This document shows, one piece after another, positions 27,637 to 35,596 of a stretch of 64,000 nt of DNA (its first letter is position 1; each line of letters begins with the position of its first letter). Source of the DNA: Streptomyces sp. NBC_00224 (GTDB lineage: Bacteria; Actinomycetota; Actinomycetes; Streptomycetales; Streptomycetaceae); contig NZ_CP108106.1 of assembly GCF_041435195.1 (NCBI RefSeq), positions 2,852,001 through 2,916,000 on the forward strand. The letters run 5' to 3'. The notes under the pieces were generated by a model, which saw only the letters and a program-made list of their open reading frames with translations, had not been told where the DNA came from and did not search any database. Position numbers and translations under genes: made by a program.

Positions 27637-28688
27637 GGTTTCTGCCGACCGCCGAGCAGCGCGACTTCACCCGCTCCCTGGACGCGCTCCTGACCGCCTC
27701 GGACACCCCGTCGGCCGTCCGGTCCTGGTCGGCCGGGGACCACGGGCCCGGCCGGGCACTGTGGGCGCGGCTCGCCGGGGCGGGAGTGTTCGCGCTCGCG
27801 GCGCCGGAGGCGTACGACGGGATGGGCCGCCGCCCGGTCGAACTCGCCATGGCTTATCGGGAGTTGGGCCGTCACGCGGTGCCGGGACCGCTGGTGGAGA
27901 CGGCGGCGACGACGGCCCTGCTGTGCCACCTGGCGGACGGCGGCGACCCCGCCCCGGCCAAGCGCCTGCTGCCGGGCCTGCTCACGGGCGAGCGCGTCGT
28001 CACGCTGGCGGTGCCGGACGGGGAGGGCGGGGGGTACGTGCTGGATCCGGACGGGGCGAATGTGGTGCTGGTGGCGACGGGGGCGGGCGGGGCGGAAGAG
28101 GCCAGGGCGTTGCACCCCGGCCGCCGCCTCGCGTCCACCCCCGCCCCCGAGCTCCGGCTCGCCCCCGGCCACGGCCCCCTCCTCGCCTCCCTCGACCCGG
28201 CGCGGCGGCTCGCGCGCCCGGACCCCGGAGGGGAACTCCTCTCCACCGGTCCCCTGTTGGCGGAGGCGATCGGGTGCGCGGTGCGCTGGGCCCGGCTCGC
28301 GGCGGCCGCCCAGGCGGTCGGGGTGGCCGAGGAACTGCTGCGGCGGACCGTCGCGTACGTCAAGCAGCGCACCCAGTTCGGGGTGCCGATCGGCTCGTTC
28401 CAGGCGGTCAAGCACCGGCTCGCGGACACGCTGCTCGCGGTGGAGTTCGCGCGGCCGCTGGTGTACGGGGCGGCACTCACCCTCGCCCCGGGCGACCTCG
28501 CGGCGGCAAAGGCGACGGCGGGCGAGGCCGCGTACACGGCGGCCCGGACCGCGCTCCAGCTCCACGGCGCGATCGGCTACACCGAGGAACTGGACCTCTC
28601 CCTCTGGCTCCGCAAGGCGCGCCCACTACGCGACACCTGGGGCACACCGGCCGCCTGCCGGGCGGAGGTACTGGCGGCGTACTCCTAG
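27633..28688 (+). CDS. Acyl-CoA dehydrogenase, second subunit or paralogue in HIP cluster
   Basis: A 351-residue acyl-CoA dehydrogenase-like protein, shorter than its partner. The C-terminal helical domain is clear (VAYVKQRTQFGVPIGSFQAVKHRLAD, ALQLHGAIGYTEELDLSLWLRKA), but the central beta domain is divergent and Pro/Gly-rich. In mycobacteria, steroid acyl-CoA dehydrogenases often form alpha2-beta2 complexes of two unlike chains; the ATGA overlap with the FadE30-like gene suggests such a pair. It may correspond to one of fadE31-33, but I cannot say which. It overlaps the convergent vWA gene by 4 nt. Confidence 0.82.
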   Translation: MRFLPTAEQRDFTRSLDALLTASDTPSAVRSWSAGDHGPGRALWARLAGAGVFALAAPEAYDGMGRRPVELAMAYRELGRHAVPGPLVETAATTALLCHLADGGDPAPAKRLLPGLLTGERVVTLAVPDGEGGGYVLDPDGANVVLVATGAGGAEEARALHPGRRLASTPAPELRLAPGHGPLLASLDPARRLARPDPGGELLSTGPLLAEAIGCAVRWARLAAAAQAVGVAEELLRRTVAYVKQRTQFGVPIGSFQAVKHRLADTLLAVEFARPLVYGAALTLAPGDLAAAKATAGEAAYTAARTALQLHGAIGYTEELDLSLWLRKARPLRDTWGTPAACRAEVLAAYS

Positions 28689-29413
28689 GCGTCTTCTCGC
28701 ACGATCCCTCGCGCCCGCGCCGCCCGCAGCCAGTGCGGGAACTCCCCGAGGAGACGGTCGTAGAGCTCCGCGTCCGTCACCCGGCGCGGGTCGGCGCCCG
28801 CGTGGAAAAACCCCGCGTTGTCGACGGGCCGAAGCGCCGGGACCGCCAGCTCGTCGAGCTTGCGCAGAAAGTCGAACTGCCGACTGCCGGGGTCGCCGAA
28901 GCCGATGAACTGCCAGAACATCGGCAGCCCGGCGGCCTTGCAGACGTATCGCTCGGCGGCGAACTTGCTGCTCGGGCCGCCGTCGGTCTGGAAGACGACG
29001 AGCGCGGGGGCGGTGGCGCCGCTCTCCAGGTAGTGGTCGATCACCGCGTCCATGGCCAGGTGGTAGTTGGTCCTCCCCATGTGGCCCAGGTTCGCGACGA
29101 TGCGTTCGATCCGACCGTGGTGGTTCTCGATGCCGATCTCGGTCTGCGCGTCGATGTCCGTGGAGAAGAAGACCACCGGGACCCGGCCGTCGTCGTCGAG
29201 GTGCGCGGACAGGCCAAGGACCCGGTCGGCGAGCGCCTGCACGCTGCCGTTCTTGTAGTACGGGCGCATCGAGCCCGAGTAGTCGACGACCAGGTAGACC
29301 GCGGCCTCCTCGTCGGCCAGGCCGTGGTGTTCCAGGGAGACGGCGGCGGCCTTGTAGAGGGAGACGAGCGCGGGCGCGGCCTGCTCGACCTTCCGCAGGG
29401 AAATCGCTGCCAT
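28685..29413 (-). CDS. Von Willebrand factor type A domain protein
   Basis: A 242-residue cytosolic vWA protein. The metal-ion (MIDAS) site is intact: DYSGSM near residue 44-49, GRTNYH for the Thr and FQTDGG for the second Asp. Proteins of this type accompany TerD-like stress or tellurite loci in Streptomyces, but no TerD gene is in the window. It lies downstream of two genes of unknown function on the same strand and may act with them. Confidence 0.85.
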   Translation of the reverse strand: MAAISLRKVEQAAPALVSLYKAAAVSLEHHGLADEEAAVYLVVDYSGSMRPYYKNGSVQALADRVLGLSAHLDDDGRVPVVFFSTDIDAQTEIGIENHHGRIERIVANLGHMGRTNYHLAMDAVIDHYLESGATAPALVVFQTDGGPSSKFAAERYVCKAAGLPMFWQFIGFGDPGSRQFDFLRKLDELAVPALRPVDNAGFFHAGADPRRVTDAELYDRLLGEFPHWLRAARARGIVREDA

Positions 29414-29442
29414 GCTGCTCGTCTCCGTTCACGGAACCCCTG

Positions 29443-29471
29443 GGCGTACGGCGGAACGCAGAGCGTACGCC
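29443..29471. terminator. Short palindromic hairpin between vWA and helical-repeat genes
   Basis: Eight-bp arms ggcgtacg / cgtacgcc surround a 13-nt loop, between the stop of the helical-repeat gene (29495) and the vWA start (29413). It may end the upstream transcript or be an operator for vWA. No T-tract follows. Confidence 0.35.
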
Positions 29472-29494
29472 ACAGGACACGGCAGCGGTTCCGG

Positions 29495-30604
29495 CTAACC
29501 AGGTGTCTGGTCCTGGAACGACGGCAGGGTGAAGATCCGCTCCTTCGACGGATCGTCCATCAACTCGACCAGTGGCAGCACCAGTTCCCACAGGTCGCGT
29601 TTGTCGACCTCGCGGGCGAGCGCGTCCAGGTCGTCGTCGGTGAGGGCTGCCGCGGAGGCCGCGATCGTCTCGCGGGAGTCGTCGGGGAGGAGTTCGGCCA
29701 GGGGGAGGAACTCCGCCCACAGGCCCGTGGCCACCACCGCCGGGACGATTCCGGTCAGGATCCCGGGGTCGCGCAGGGACGGGAGGAGGGCGACCGTGCG
29801 GCGGTCGTCGTCGGAGAGGAGGGCCACCAGGGGGAGCAGGGACTCCCACAGGTCCTGGGCGGCCACTGTTCGTACGAGCGAGTCGAGGGCTTTGGGTGGC
29901 TGGCGCGCCGCGAGCGTGGCGATACGGGCGCGCCGGTCGCCCGTCACCAGGCCCGCGACGGCCAGCGCCTCGGGCCACAGGCCGTCCGCCGCCGACGCCA
30001 CGATCCGCGCCAGGCGCTCCTCCCCCATCAAGTCGACTATGCGGCCCAGATGGTGGGGCAGGTCGATCACGCTGCCCGTCCTCAGCACCACCGCGTCCTC
30101 GACCTGCGGCAGTATGCGTTCGAGGGCCGAGTCGCGCAGGTGGCCCACGAAGCGGCCCATGGTGAGGTGGTCGCCGCGTTCGGCCAGGGCGACGGAGACG
30201 CGTACGAGGAGGTTCTCGTCGAGGCGGTCCACGATGCCGGGGATGCGGCGCGGGTCGAGGTGCGCGCACGACTCGGCGGTGAAGGCGACCGGCAGTTTCT
30301 CGATGATGTCGGCGGCCCGGGCGGGTTCGAGTTTGCCCGCCACGGCGGCCGCCAGACGCGGCCCCAGCGCCTTCTGGGAGATCGCGGCCGCGACCCCGGC
30401 GGGCACCAGCTTGGTGGCGCGGGCGATCCGGTCGAGCATCTCCGGTGTGCCGTCGAAGAGCGCGGCCACGGTCTGCTCGCGCAGCCGCCGCAGGTCGTCG
30501 GCGGGGAGAGTGGACAGGAACGCGAGTTCGTCCGGGTCGCGGCCGAGCAGGCGGGCGATCTTCTCCGTCTCGGCGCGGCCGAGGAGCTTGTCCATGTCGG
30601 TCAC
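29495..30604 (-). CDS. Helical-repeat protein of unknown function
   Basis: A 369-residue, alpha-helical protein without signal or membrane segment. The C-terminal half shows tandem ~45-residue units with the pattern DLWESLLPLVALLSDDDRRTVA / GLWAEFLPLAELLPDDSRETIA / DLWELVLPLVELMDDPSKERIF. The middle (LDPRRIPGIVDRLDENLLVRV) has similar shorter units. The architecture recalls the superhelical N-domain of MgtE-type transporters, but no transporter part is present. It starts 4 nt after the 72-residue protein, so the two are an operon. Confidence 0.72.
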   Translation of the reverse strand: MTDMDKLLGRAETEKIARLLGRDPDELAFLSTLPADDLRRLREQTVAALFDGTPEMLDRIARATKLVPAGVAAAISQKALGPRLAAAVAGKLEPARAADIIEKLPVAFTAESCAHLDPRRIPGIVDRLDENLLVRVSVALAERGDHLTMGRFVGHLRDSALERILPQVEDAVVLRTGSVIDLPHHLGRIVDLMGEERLARIVASAADGLWPEALAVAGLVTGDRRARIATLAARQPPKALDSLVRTVAAQDLWESLLPLVALLSDDDRRTVALLPSLRDPGILTGIVPAVVATGLWAEFLPLAELLPDDSRETIAASAAALTDDDLDALAREVDKRDLWELVLPLVELMDDPSKERIFTLPSFQDQTPG

Positions 30605-30608
30605 CGGC

Positions 30609-30827
30609 TCACTTGAAGAGGATGCGGCGGACGGGGCCCCGGGCGAGCGCGGGGACGAGCTTCAGCGCCTCCTCGGCGGCCTCGCCGAGACCGGCGGCCC
30701 GGGAGGCCCGCTCACCGGCCAATGCCGTGGCGAGCAGTGTCAGCTGATCAGACGTCAGGCCCGCCAGGCTTTCCGGCGGCGGTGCGCCCAGCTCCGTACC
30801 CAGTCGTGACAGCGCTTCGGTGCTCAT
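30609..30827 (-). CDS. Small conserved-looking protein of unknown function
   Basis: A 72-residue helical protein (GLTSDQLTLLATALAGERASRAAG-, ALKLVPALARGPVRRILFK) with a basic C-terminus and no membrane segment. The ATG has a good GGGAGG ribosome binding site 6 nt upstream and the gene lies 4 nt before the helical-repeat gene. No family was recognised. Confidence 0.65.
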   Translation of the reverse strand: MSTEALSRLGTELGAPPPESLAGLTSDQLTLLATALAGERASRAAGLGEAAEEALKLVPALARGPVRRILFK

Positions 30828-30882
30828 GGAAACCTCCCGGCGACATCGGCGGCATCGGCCCGGTCCCGAGAGTGGAGCGGAT

Positions 30883-30897
30883 TTGACTTTTAGTCAA
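30883..30897. promoter_or_regulatory. Perfect palindrome upstream of the 72-aa gene
   Basis: The arms ttgact and agtcaa surround ttt. On the minus strand TTGACT could be a -35 hexamer for the 30827 operon, 56 nt ahead of its start. The site also overlaps the stop codon of the upstream GH113-like gene. Such 15-bp dyads are typical repressor sites; the cognate regulator is unknown. Confidence 0.4.
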
Positions 30898-31954
30898 TAG
30901 CGTCGCCACTCCCCGCCCACCGCGACCTCAGCACCTCCTCCGCCGGCTTGCCGTGCGGCGTGTACGCGAGCTTCGCCGGGGTCTCCCCGCTGTCCGGCCA
31001 GTCGTCCCACATCCACCAGCACACCCCGGCCCACCAGTCCCGGCCCGTGAAGGTGTCCAGCAACGCCCGGTATCCGGCGGCCTGTTCGTCGGTGTCCTGG
31101 CGCTTGCTGACCGTCCAGGAGTACGGCGCCGTGGTCGAGCCGCGCTGGCTCGTGTACCCGGCCTCGGTGAACAGGATCTTGCGGTGCTGCCGTCCGGAGA
31201 AGGCCGCCAGTTCGTCCGCGACCGGCCGCCAGGCCCGGCCCAGCTTCCCCGCGTCGGCCGTGGGGGCCGACCCCAGCGGCCAGTAGGCGTCGATGCCGAT
31301 GACGTCGAGCTCCGGCCAGAAGGGGACCTTGGCGTACTCGTCGTAGTTGGCCGCGTACGTCAGCGGCTCCCGGTAGCGGGCGCGGACCGCCGCGATCACC
31401 CGCCGCCATGGCTCCAAGTCGCCCGACACTCCAGCGAGTTCGGTGCCGACCACGAACCGCTCGGCCCCCGTGTCGTTCCCGATCGCCGCGTAGTGGGTGA
31501 TGAACTTCTCGTACGAGGCGAACCAGGCCGCCCGGTCGGCGGGGCGGATCTCGGCCCGGTCGGTCCCGTCCACCAGGTCCACGTGCGGCTTCAGCATGAC
31601 CTTGAGCCCGGCCCGGTGCGCCAGGGCGGTGATCCGCCGCAGGCTCGCGTCGCTCGCGGTCTCCCCGGTGGGGTGCTGCTCCACGTCCTTGGTGGTCCGC
31701 TGGTACCAGGTGGGCGTGAAGACGACCCAGCGCGCCCCGGTGTGCGCGATGTCCCGCAGATACGTCTCGGCGCGCGGGCTGTCGTAGTCGTCCGCCGACC
31801 AGGACGGCAGCGTCATCCCCCGCACCTGACGGTCATCAGCGGCCCCGGTCCGGCTCGGGCCGGAGTCGTCCCCCGGCTCCCCGGAGCAGCCCGCGAGCAC
31901 GAGCGCGGCGGCCGCGGCAAGAGCCGCGACCGCCTTCTTTCGAGTGGTGCTCAC
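30890..31954 (-). CDS. GH113-like glycoside hydrolase lipoprotein
   Basis: A 354-residue surface lipoprotein: basic N-terminus, hydrophobic core and lipobox LAGC with C23. The mature part is a TIM-barrel resembling GH113 (beta-mannanase-like) enzymes: VVFTPTWYQ, VMLKPHVDLVDG, a probable acid/base Glu in VVGTELAG, DVIGIDAYWPL, and a nucleophile Glu in ILFTEAGY. It starts inside the end of the DUF2334 gene (GTGA overlap). With its neighbours it may trim or process the glycan made by the divergent GT2. Activity on a specific polymer is not shown. Confidence 0.8.
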   Translation of the reverse strand: MSTTRKKAVAALAAAAALVLAGCSGEPGDDSGPSRTGAADDRQVRGMTLPSWSADDYDSPRAETYLRDIAHTGARWVVFTPTWYQRTTKDVEQHPTGETASDASLRRITALAHRAGLKVMLKPHVDLVDGTDRAEIRPADRAAWFASYEKFITHYAAIGNDTGAERFVVGTELAGVSGDLEPWRRVIAAVRARYREPLTYAANYDEYAKVPFWPELDVIGIDAYWPLGSAPTADAGKLGRAWRPVADELAAFSGRQHRKILFTEAGYTSQRGSTTAPYSWTVSKRQDTDEQAAGYRALLDTFTGRDWWAGVCWWMWDDWPDSGETPAKLAYTPHGKPAEEVLRSRWAGSGDAID

Positions 31955-33777
31955 AGCGCCGCGGGGCTGACGAAGGTGTAGCCGAGGGCCTTGATGCCGT
32001 CGATCGTGTCCTTCAGCGGCTGGACCGGATAGTAGGGGTGGTAGAAGAAGCTCGCGAAGCCGTCCCGGACCGCCAGGTTGGCCTTGGCCGAAGCGATCAG
32101 GTCCGCGGGCAGCCGCGGGGGATGGTTGTTGTACGCCACGGGCTCATAGTTCCCGATGTTCTCCGGCAGCACCTTCGTCCCGTACACATCGTTGACGACG
32201 TACGGGAAGAACTGGCCGATGAACCGGTTCGGCTCCGCCGTACCACCGCTCAGCGTCCCGGCGAAGTACAGCGAACGTTCCAGCCGGGCCGAGTAGTTCT
32301 GCGCGAAGAGGCGGTAGTCCGTGGCGGAGGCGGCGTAGTGCGGAGTGGTCCACAGCAGGGGCCTGGGCAGCCCGGCCGCGGTGAACGCCGCGCGGCCCGC
32401 GGTGATCCGGGACTGCGCCCAGGACGTGGAGTCCTCGGCCACCGGCCCGTCGTAGACGACGCTGTCCGCCGCGTCCACGTGCGCCCGGTAGAACTCGAAG
32501 TCGTCGCCGGTCACCCCGGTGTACGGGTTGTCGATGTTCCCGTACTGGTGCGTGTAGCCGTGCTCCATCAGCACGGCGCCGCGCGCCAGCATGTACTTCA
32601 GCGCCGAGACGACCTGCGGCCGCTGCGCGAGCGACACGGTCTGCGGCGTCCCCCCGCTGTAGACGCCCCGCGGATCCTTGTAGACCGGGATGACATTGAT
32701 GCCGTACGGAATCCGCTGGGAGTACAGGTAGTCCGCCATCGCCCGCAGCTGTGCCGGGTCGGCGTCGGGGCTGATGTCCTCCAGGCGGACCATCGCCCGG
32801 TGACGGGCGGCGGTGCCGGGGGCCAGCGAGTCGTGGAGCATGTCCTCGAAGGCGATCACGCGGTCGCTCTCGGAGACATAGGTGAACGGGATCTCCCCGA
32901 CATAGGTGAGGTTGGCCGACCGCACCGCCCACGGGAACGTCCTGCCGCTCGCGGAGTCCAGCGCCTCGGCCACCCTGGTGACCGCCGGATAGCCGCTACC
33001 GGTCAGGATGTTGGGGCGCAGCACGCCGCCGTCCTGCCCGGCCGGGATCTTCCGGGTGAGGTTCTGGCCTCCGTAGGCGACCTGGCTGACGTTGCCGACG
33101 GAGCCGCCGTCCTCGAAGTACGAGGTGGTCGGGTCCCAGCCGTACTTCTGGGTGAACTGCGCGACCCCCACCGCGTTGCCCATGTTCCAGATGTTGTCGC
33201 CGACCCAGGTCACCGGGGTCGTCGAGGCCTGGACGTCCTGGTAGAAGGCGGCCGGCACGGCGTCCGGCAGGGAGCCGCCGTAGTAGGTGGAACCGACGTA
33301 GACGGCCGCCGTGTACTGGCCGAGCATCCCGGCGGTGTACTGGGAGACCGGCTTGGCGGTGACGGTGCCGAAGTGACCGCCGAGGTTGGCCGTGGCCATG
33401 GCGTACAGCTCACCGAGGTACCCGTAGGGGCCCGTGGTGTCGTACAGGACCAGCGTCGAGGTCGTCTCGGGCGCGGCCGCCGCGAGGAGCTCTCGCACGG
33501 TGGACGTCACCGTCGACAGGAGCTCCTTGACGGGTGACCGCGGCGCCGCCCGGCGCCGGGTGTCCGCCGCGAGGTGGGCCTTCGCCCAGTCGGCCAGGCC
33601 CACCCGGTTGACGTTCGCGGTCGGTGCGATCGACTCCGGCCGCGGCGGGCGGCCGTCCGGTGACGCGGCCGAGGCCGCGAACGCGGTGCCCACCAGCACC
33701 GCCATCAACAGGAACACGACGGAGATCCGGCGCCGGCCCCGCCGCCTGCGCACGGTCGCTCTTCTCAAGGATTTCAT
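31951..33777 (-). CDS. Secreted DUF2334 / polysaccharide-deacetylase-like protein
   Basis: A 608-residue exported or signal-anchored protein. An arginine-rich N-terminus and a hydrophobic stretch (ISVVFLLMAVLVGTAFAASA) are followed by a 300-residue N-terminal domain. The DUF2334 deacetylase-type domain starts at RAMVRLEDISPDADPAQL; the metal-binding motifs are LEDISPDAD and EHGYTHQYGN, and HYA/HPYYP lie toward the end. These are features of NodB-like carbohydrate esterases. ATG 33777 has a GAGGGGGG site. It is the first gene of the leftward arm of the exopolysaccharide locus. Confidence 0.8.
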   Translation of the reverse strand: MKSLRRATVRRRRGRRRISVVFLLMAVLVGTAFAASAASPDGRPPRPESIAPTANVNRVGLADWAKAHLAADTRRRAAPRSPVKELLSTVTSTVRELLAAAAPETTSTLVLYDTTGPYGYLGELYAMATANLGGHFGTVTAKPVSQYTAGMLGQYTAAVYVGSTYYGGSLPDAVPAAFYQDVQASTTPVTWVGDNIWNMGNAVGVAQFTQKYGWDPTTSYFEDGGSVGNVSQVAYGGQNLTRKIPAGQDGGVLRPNILTGSGYPAVTRVAEALDSASGRTFPWAVRSANLTYVGEIPFTYVSESDRVIAFEDMLHDSLAPGTAARHRAMVRLEDISPDADPAQLRAMADYLYSQRIPYGINVIPVYKDPRGVYSGGTPQTVSLAQRPQVVSALKYMLARGAVLMEHGYTHQYGNIDNPYTGVTGDDFEFYRAHVDAADSVVYDGPVAEDSTSWAQSRITAGRAAFTAAGLPRPLLWTTPHYAASATDYRLFAQNYSARLERSLYFAGTLSGGTAEPNRFIGQFFPYVVNDVYGTKVLPENIGNYEPVAYNNHPPRLPADLIASAKANLAVRDGFASFFYHPYYPVQPLKDTIDGIKALGYTFVSPAAL

Positions 33778-34040
33778 GAGTGATTGCCCCCCTCTTTGCC
33801 ATGGAATGGCAGACCAGGGAACCTTGCCGGTTTTCCCGGCCGGGACCCTGGTCGAATGAGGGCCACGATTCTTCTGGCCGACCGCAAAGTGTGTCAATAG
33901 CGCACGGCCCCCACTCCGAATGCACCCCGCGCCCCCTGATTCGATCCATGAACTTTTAACTTCGCGCTCGCGGCACTCTCCGAACCTGCTACGTTCGCCA
34001 TCTCACGCGGAAACGTGTGGGTAAAAATGGGGGGGAACCC

Positions 34041-34277
34041 ATGTACGGAAAACCTGCCTTGGGCACAGTGCTGCCGCTGGCGGGGATGGCGGCGGCACCC
34101 GAGGCCGTGCCGGGCCTACCTTTGGCCAAGGCTCTGCAGGCCACAGCGGGTGCGGGCTTCGTTCTCTACTGCCTGGTCGCCTGCATCCTCATATCGATCA
34201 GAATTCGGCTCCGCTGGCACACCGGTTCGAATATTCAGCCCGACGGGGCACACCCCGACGACCTGGGGCAGAAATGA
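34041..34277 (+). CDS. Small single-pass membrane protein preceding GT2
   Basis: A 78-residue protein with one clear transmembrane helix (GAGFVLYCLVACILISIRI, about residues 38-56) and a short basic/polar tail. The ATG at 34041 has a GGGGGGAA site. It overlaps the GT2 start by 4 nt, so the two are made together. By context it may be an accessory subunit of the synthase. No family was recognised. Confidence 0.72.
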   Translation: MYGKPALGTVLPLAGMAAAPEAVPGLPLAKALQATAGAGFVLYCLVACILISIRIRLRWHTGSNIQPDGAHPDDLGQK

Positions 34278-35518
34278 TCGTCGAACTGCTGCTGTGGTCC
34301 AGCATTTCCATCATTCTCATGGCGGGCTGCTACAACACCGGTCTCTTTCTGCTCTCCAGGCGCCGGGCGCCCCGCAGAAAAGGACCGCGCAAAGAAAGGC
34401 TCTATGTATTTCTTCTCGCCTGCCTCAATGAAGAGCAGGTGCTGGCCGAGAGCCTGGCACGGATCACCGCACTTCCCGCCGGGAATTTCCTGGCTCTGGT
34501 CATCGACGACGCCTCGGACGACCGTACGTCCGAGATCGCCCTGGCGGCGGGCCCCGAGCGGGTCCTGCTCCACCGGCGCGAACTGCCGGACGCCCGGCGC
34601 GGCAAGGGGGCCGCGCTCAACGACGGCGTACGGTTCCTGGCCGAATCCGGGGTGCTCGACGGGCACGATCCGGACGACGTCATCCTCTGCGTGGTCGACG
34701 CGGACGGGCGCCTCGACGCCCATGTCGTCCAGTCCGTCGACCCGTTCTTCGACGACCCCCGCACCGGAGCCACCCAGATCTGCGTGCGGATGTACAACCG
34801 GGGCACCAAACTGCTCGCCCGCCTCCAGGACATGGAGTTCGTGGTCTACGGCGATGTCTTCCAGAGCGCGCGCCGCTTCATCGGCAGCGTCGGCATGGGC
34901 GGCAACGGCCAGTTCATGCGGCTGTCGGCGCTCCACACCCTGGGGCCCGGCGGCCCCTGGAGCGACAGCCTCACCGAGGACCTGGACCTCGGCGTACGGC
35001 TGATCGCCAAGGGCTGGGTCACCCAGCACTGCACCTCGGCCTCGGTCTCCCAGCAGGCCGTCCTCACCCTGCGGCGCCTGGTACGGCAGCGATCCCGCTG
35101 GTTCCAGGGCCACCTCCAGTCGGCCGGACTCGTCCCGCTCATCCTGCGGGAGGTCCCGACCCGCCCGGCGCTCGACCTGCTGTACCACCTCTCCAGCCCG
35201 GTGCTGATCCTGCTCACCTCGCTGCTGCCGCTGTCCTTCCTGGTCGCCCTCGGCGGCACGGTCCTCGCCTCCGTCGAGGCGGGCAGGGCGCTGGTGTCAC
35301 CGATGTGGCTGCTCGGCCCGTACGTGCTCTCCTTCACCGCCGCGTACGCGTACGGCTTCGTGTACGCCAAGCGCGAGCGGGAGTTGGGGCTCGTGCGGTC
35401 GGTGCTTGTCGCCCACGTCTTCGTGTTCTACGGCTACATCTGGTTCGCCGCCGGATGGATGGGGCTGTGGCGGATGGCGACCGGCAAGACCACCTGGCTC
35501 AAGACCGCCCGCACCTGA
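34274..35518 (+). CDS. Processive family 2 glycosyltransferase (PgaC/IcaA/hyaluronan-synthase-like)
   Basis: A 414-residue membrane synthase. An N-terminal helix (1-27) is followed by the GT-A domain with LNEEQVLAESL, VIDDASDDRT, the DAD motif at 142-144, the TED motif at 234-236 (LTEDLDLG) and QRSRW at 272-276. The C-terminal third has three or four membrane helices. All processive-synthase signature motifs are present, so it probably extrudes a beta-linked polymer. The UDP-GlcNAc 2-epimerase downstream suggests GlcNAc or ManNAc units. Confidence 0.88.
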   Translation: MIVELLLWSSISIILMAGCYNTGLFLLSRRRAPRRKGPRKERLYVFLLACLNEEQVLAESLARITALPAGNFLALVIDDASDDRTSEIALAAGPERVLLHRRELPDARRGKGAALNDGVRFLAESGVLDGHDPDDVILCVVDADGRLDAHVVQSVDPFFDDPRTGATQICVRMYNRGTKLLARLQDMEFVVYGDVFQSARRFIGSVGMGGNGQFMRLSALHTLGPGGPWSDSLTEDLDLGVRLIAKGWVTQHCTSASVSQQAVLTLRRLVRQRSRWFQGHLQSAGLVPLILREVPTRPALDLLYHLSSPVLILLTSLLPLSFLVALGGTVLASVEAGRALVSPMWLLGPYVLSFTAAYAYGFVYAKRERELGLVRSVLVAHVFVFYGYIWFAAGWMGLWRMATGKTTWLKTART

Positions 35519-35596
35519 GCGGCGACCCCGCGCCGGGGCTCATAGGCGCATCTCTCACTTCTCTCATCGTGCTCGTCCTTGTCATAGGGGGGACCT

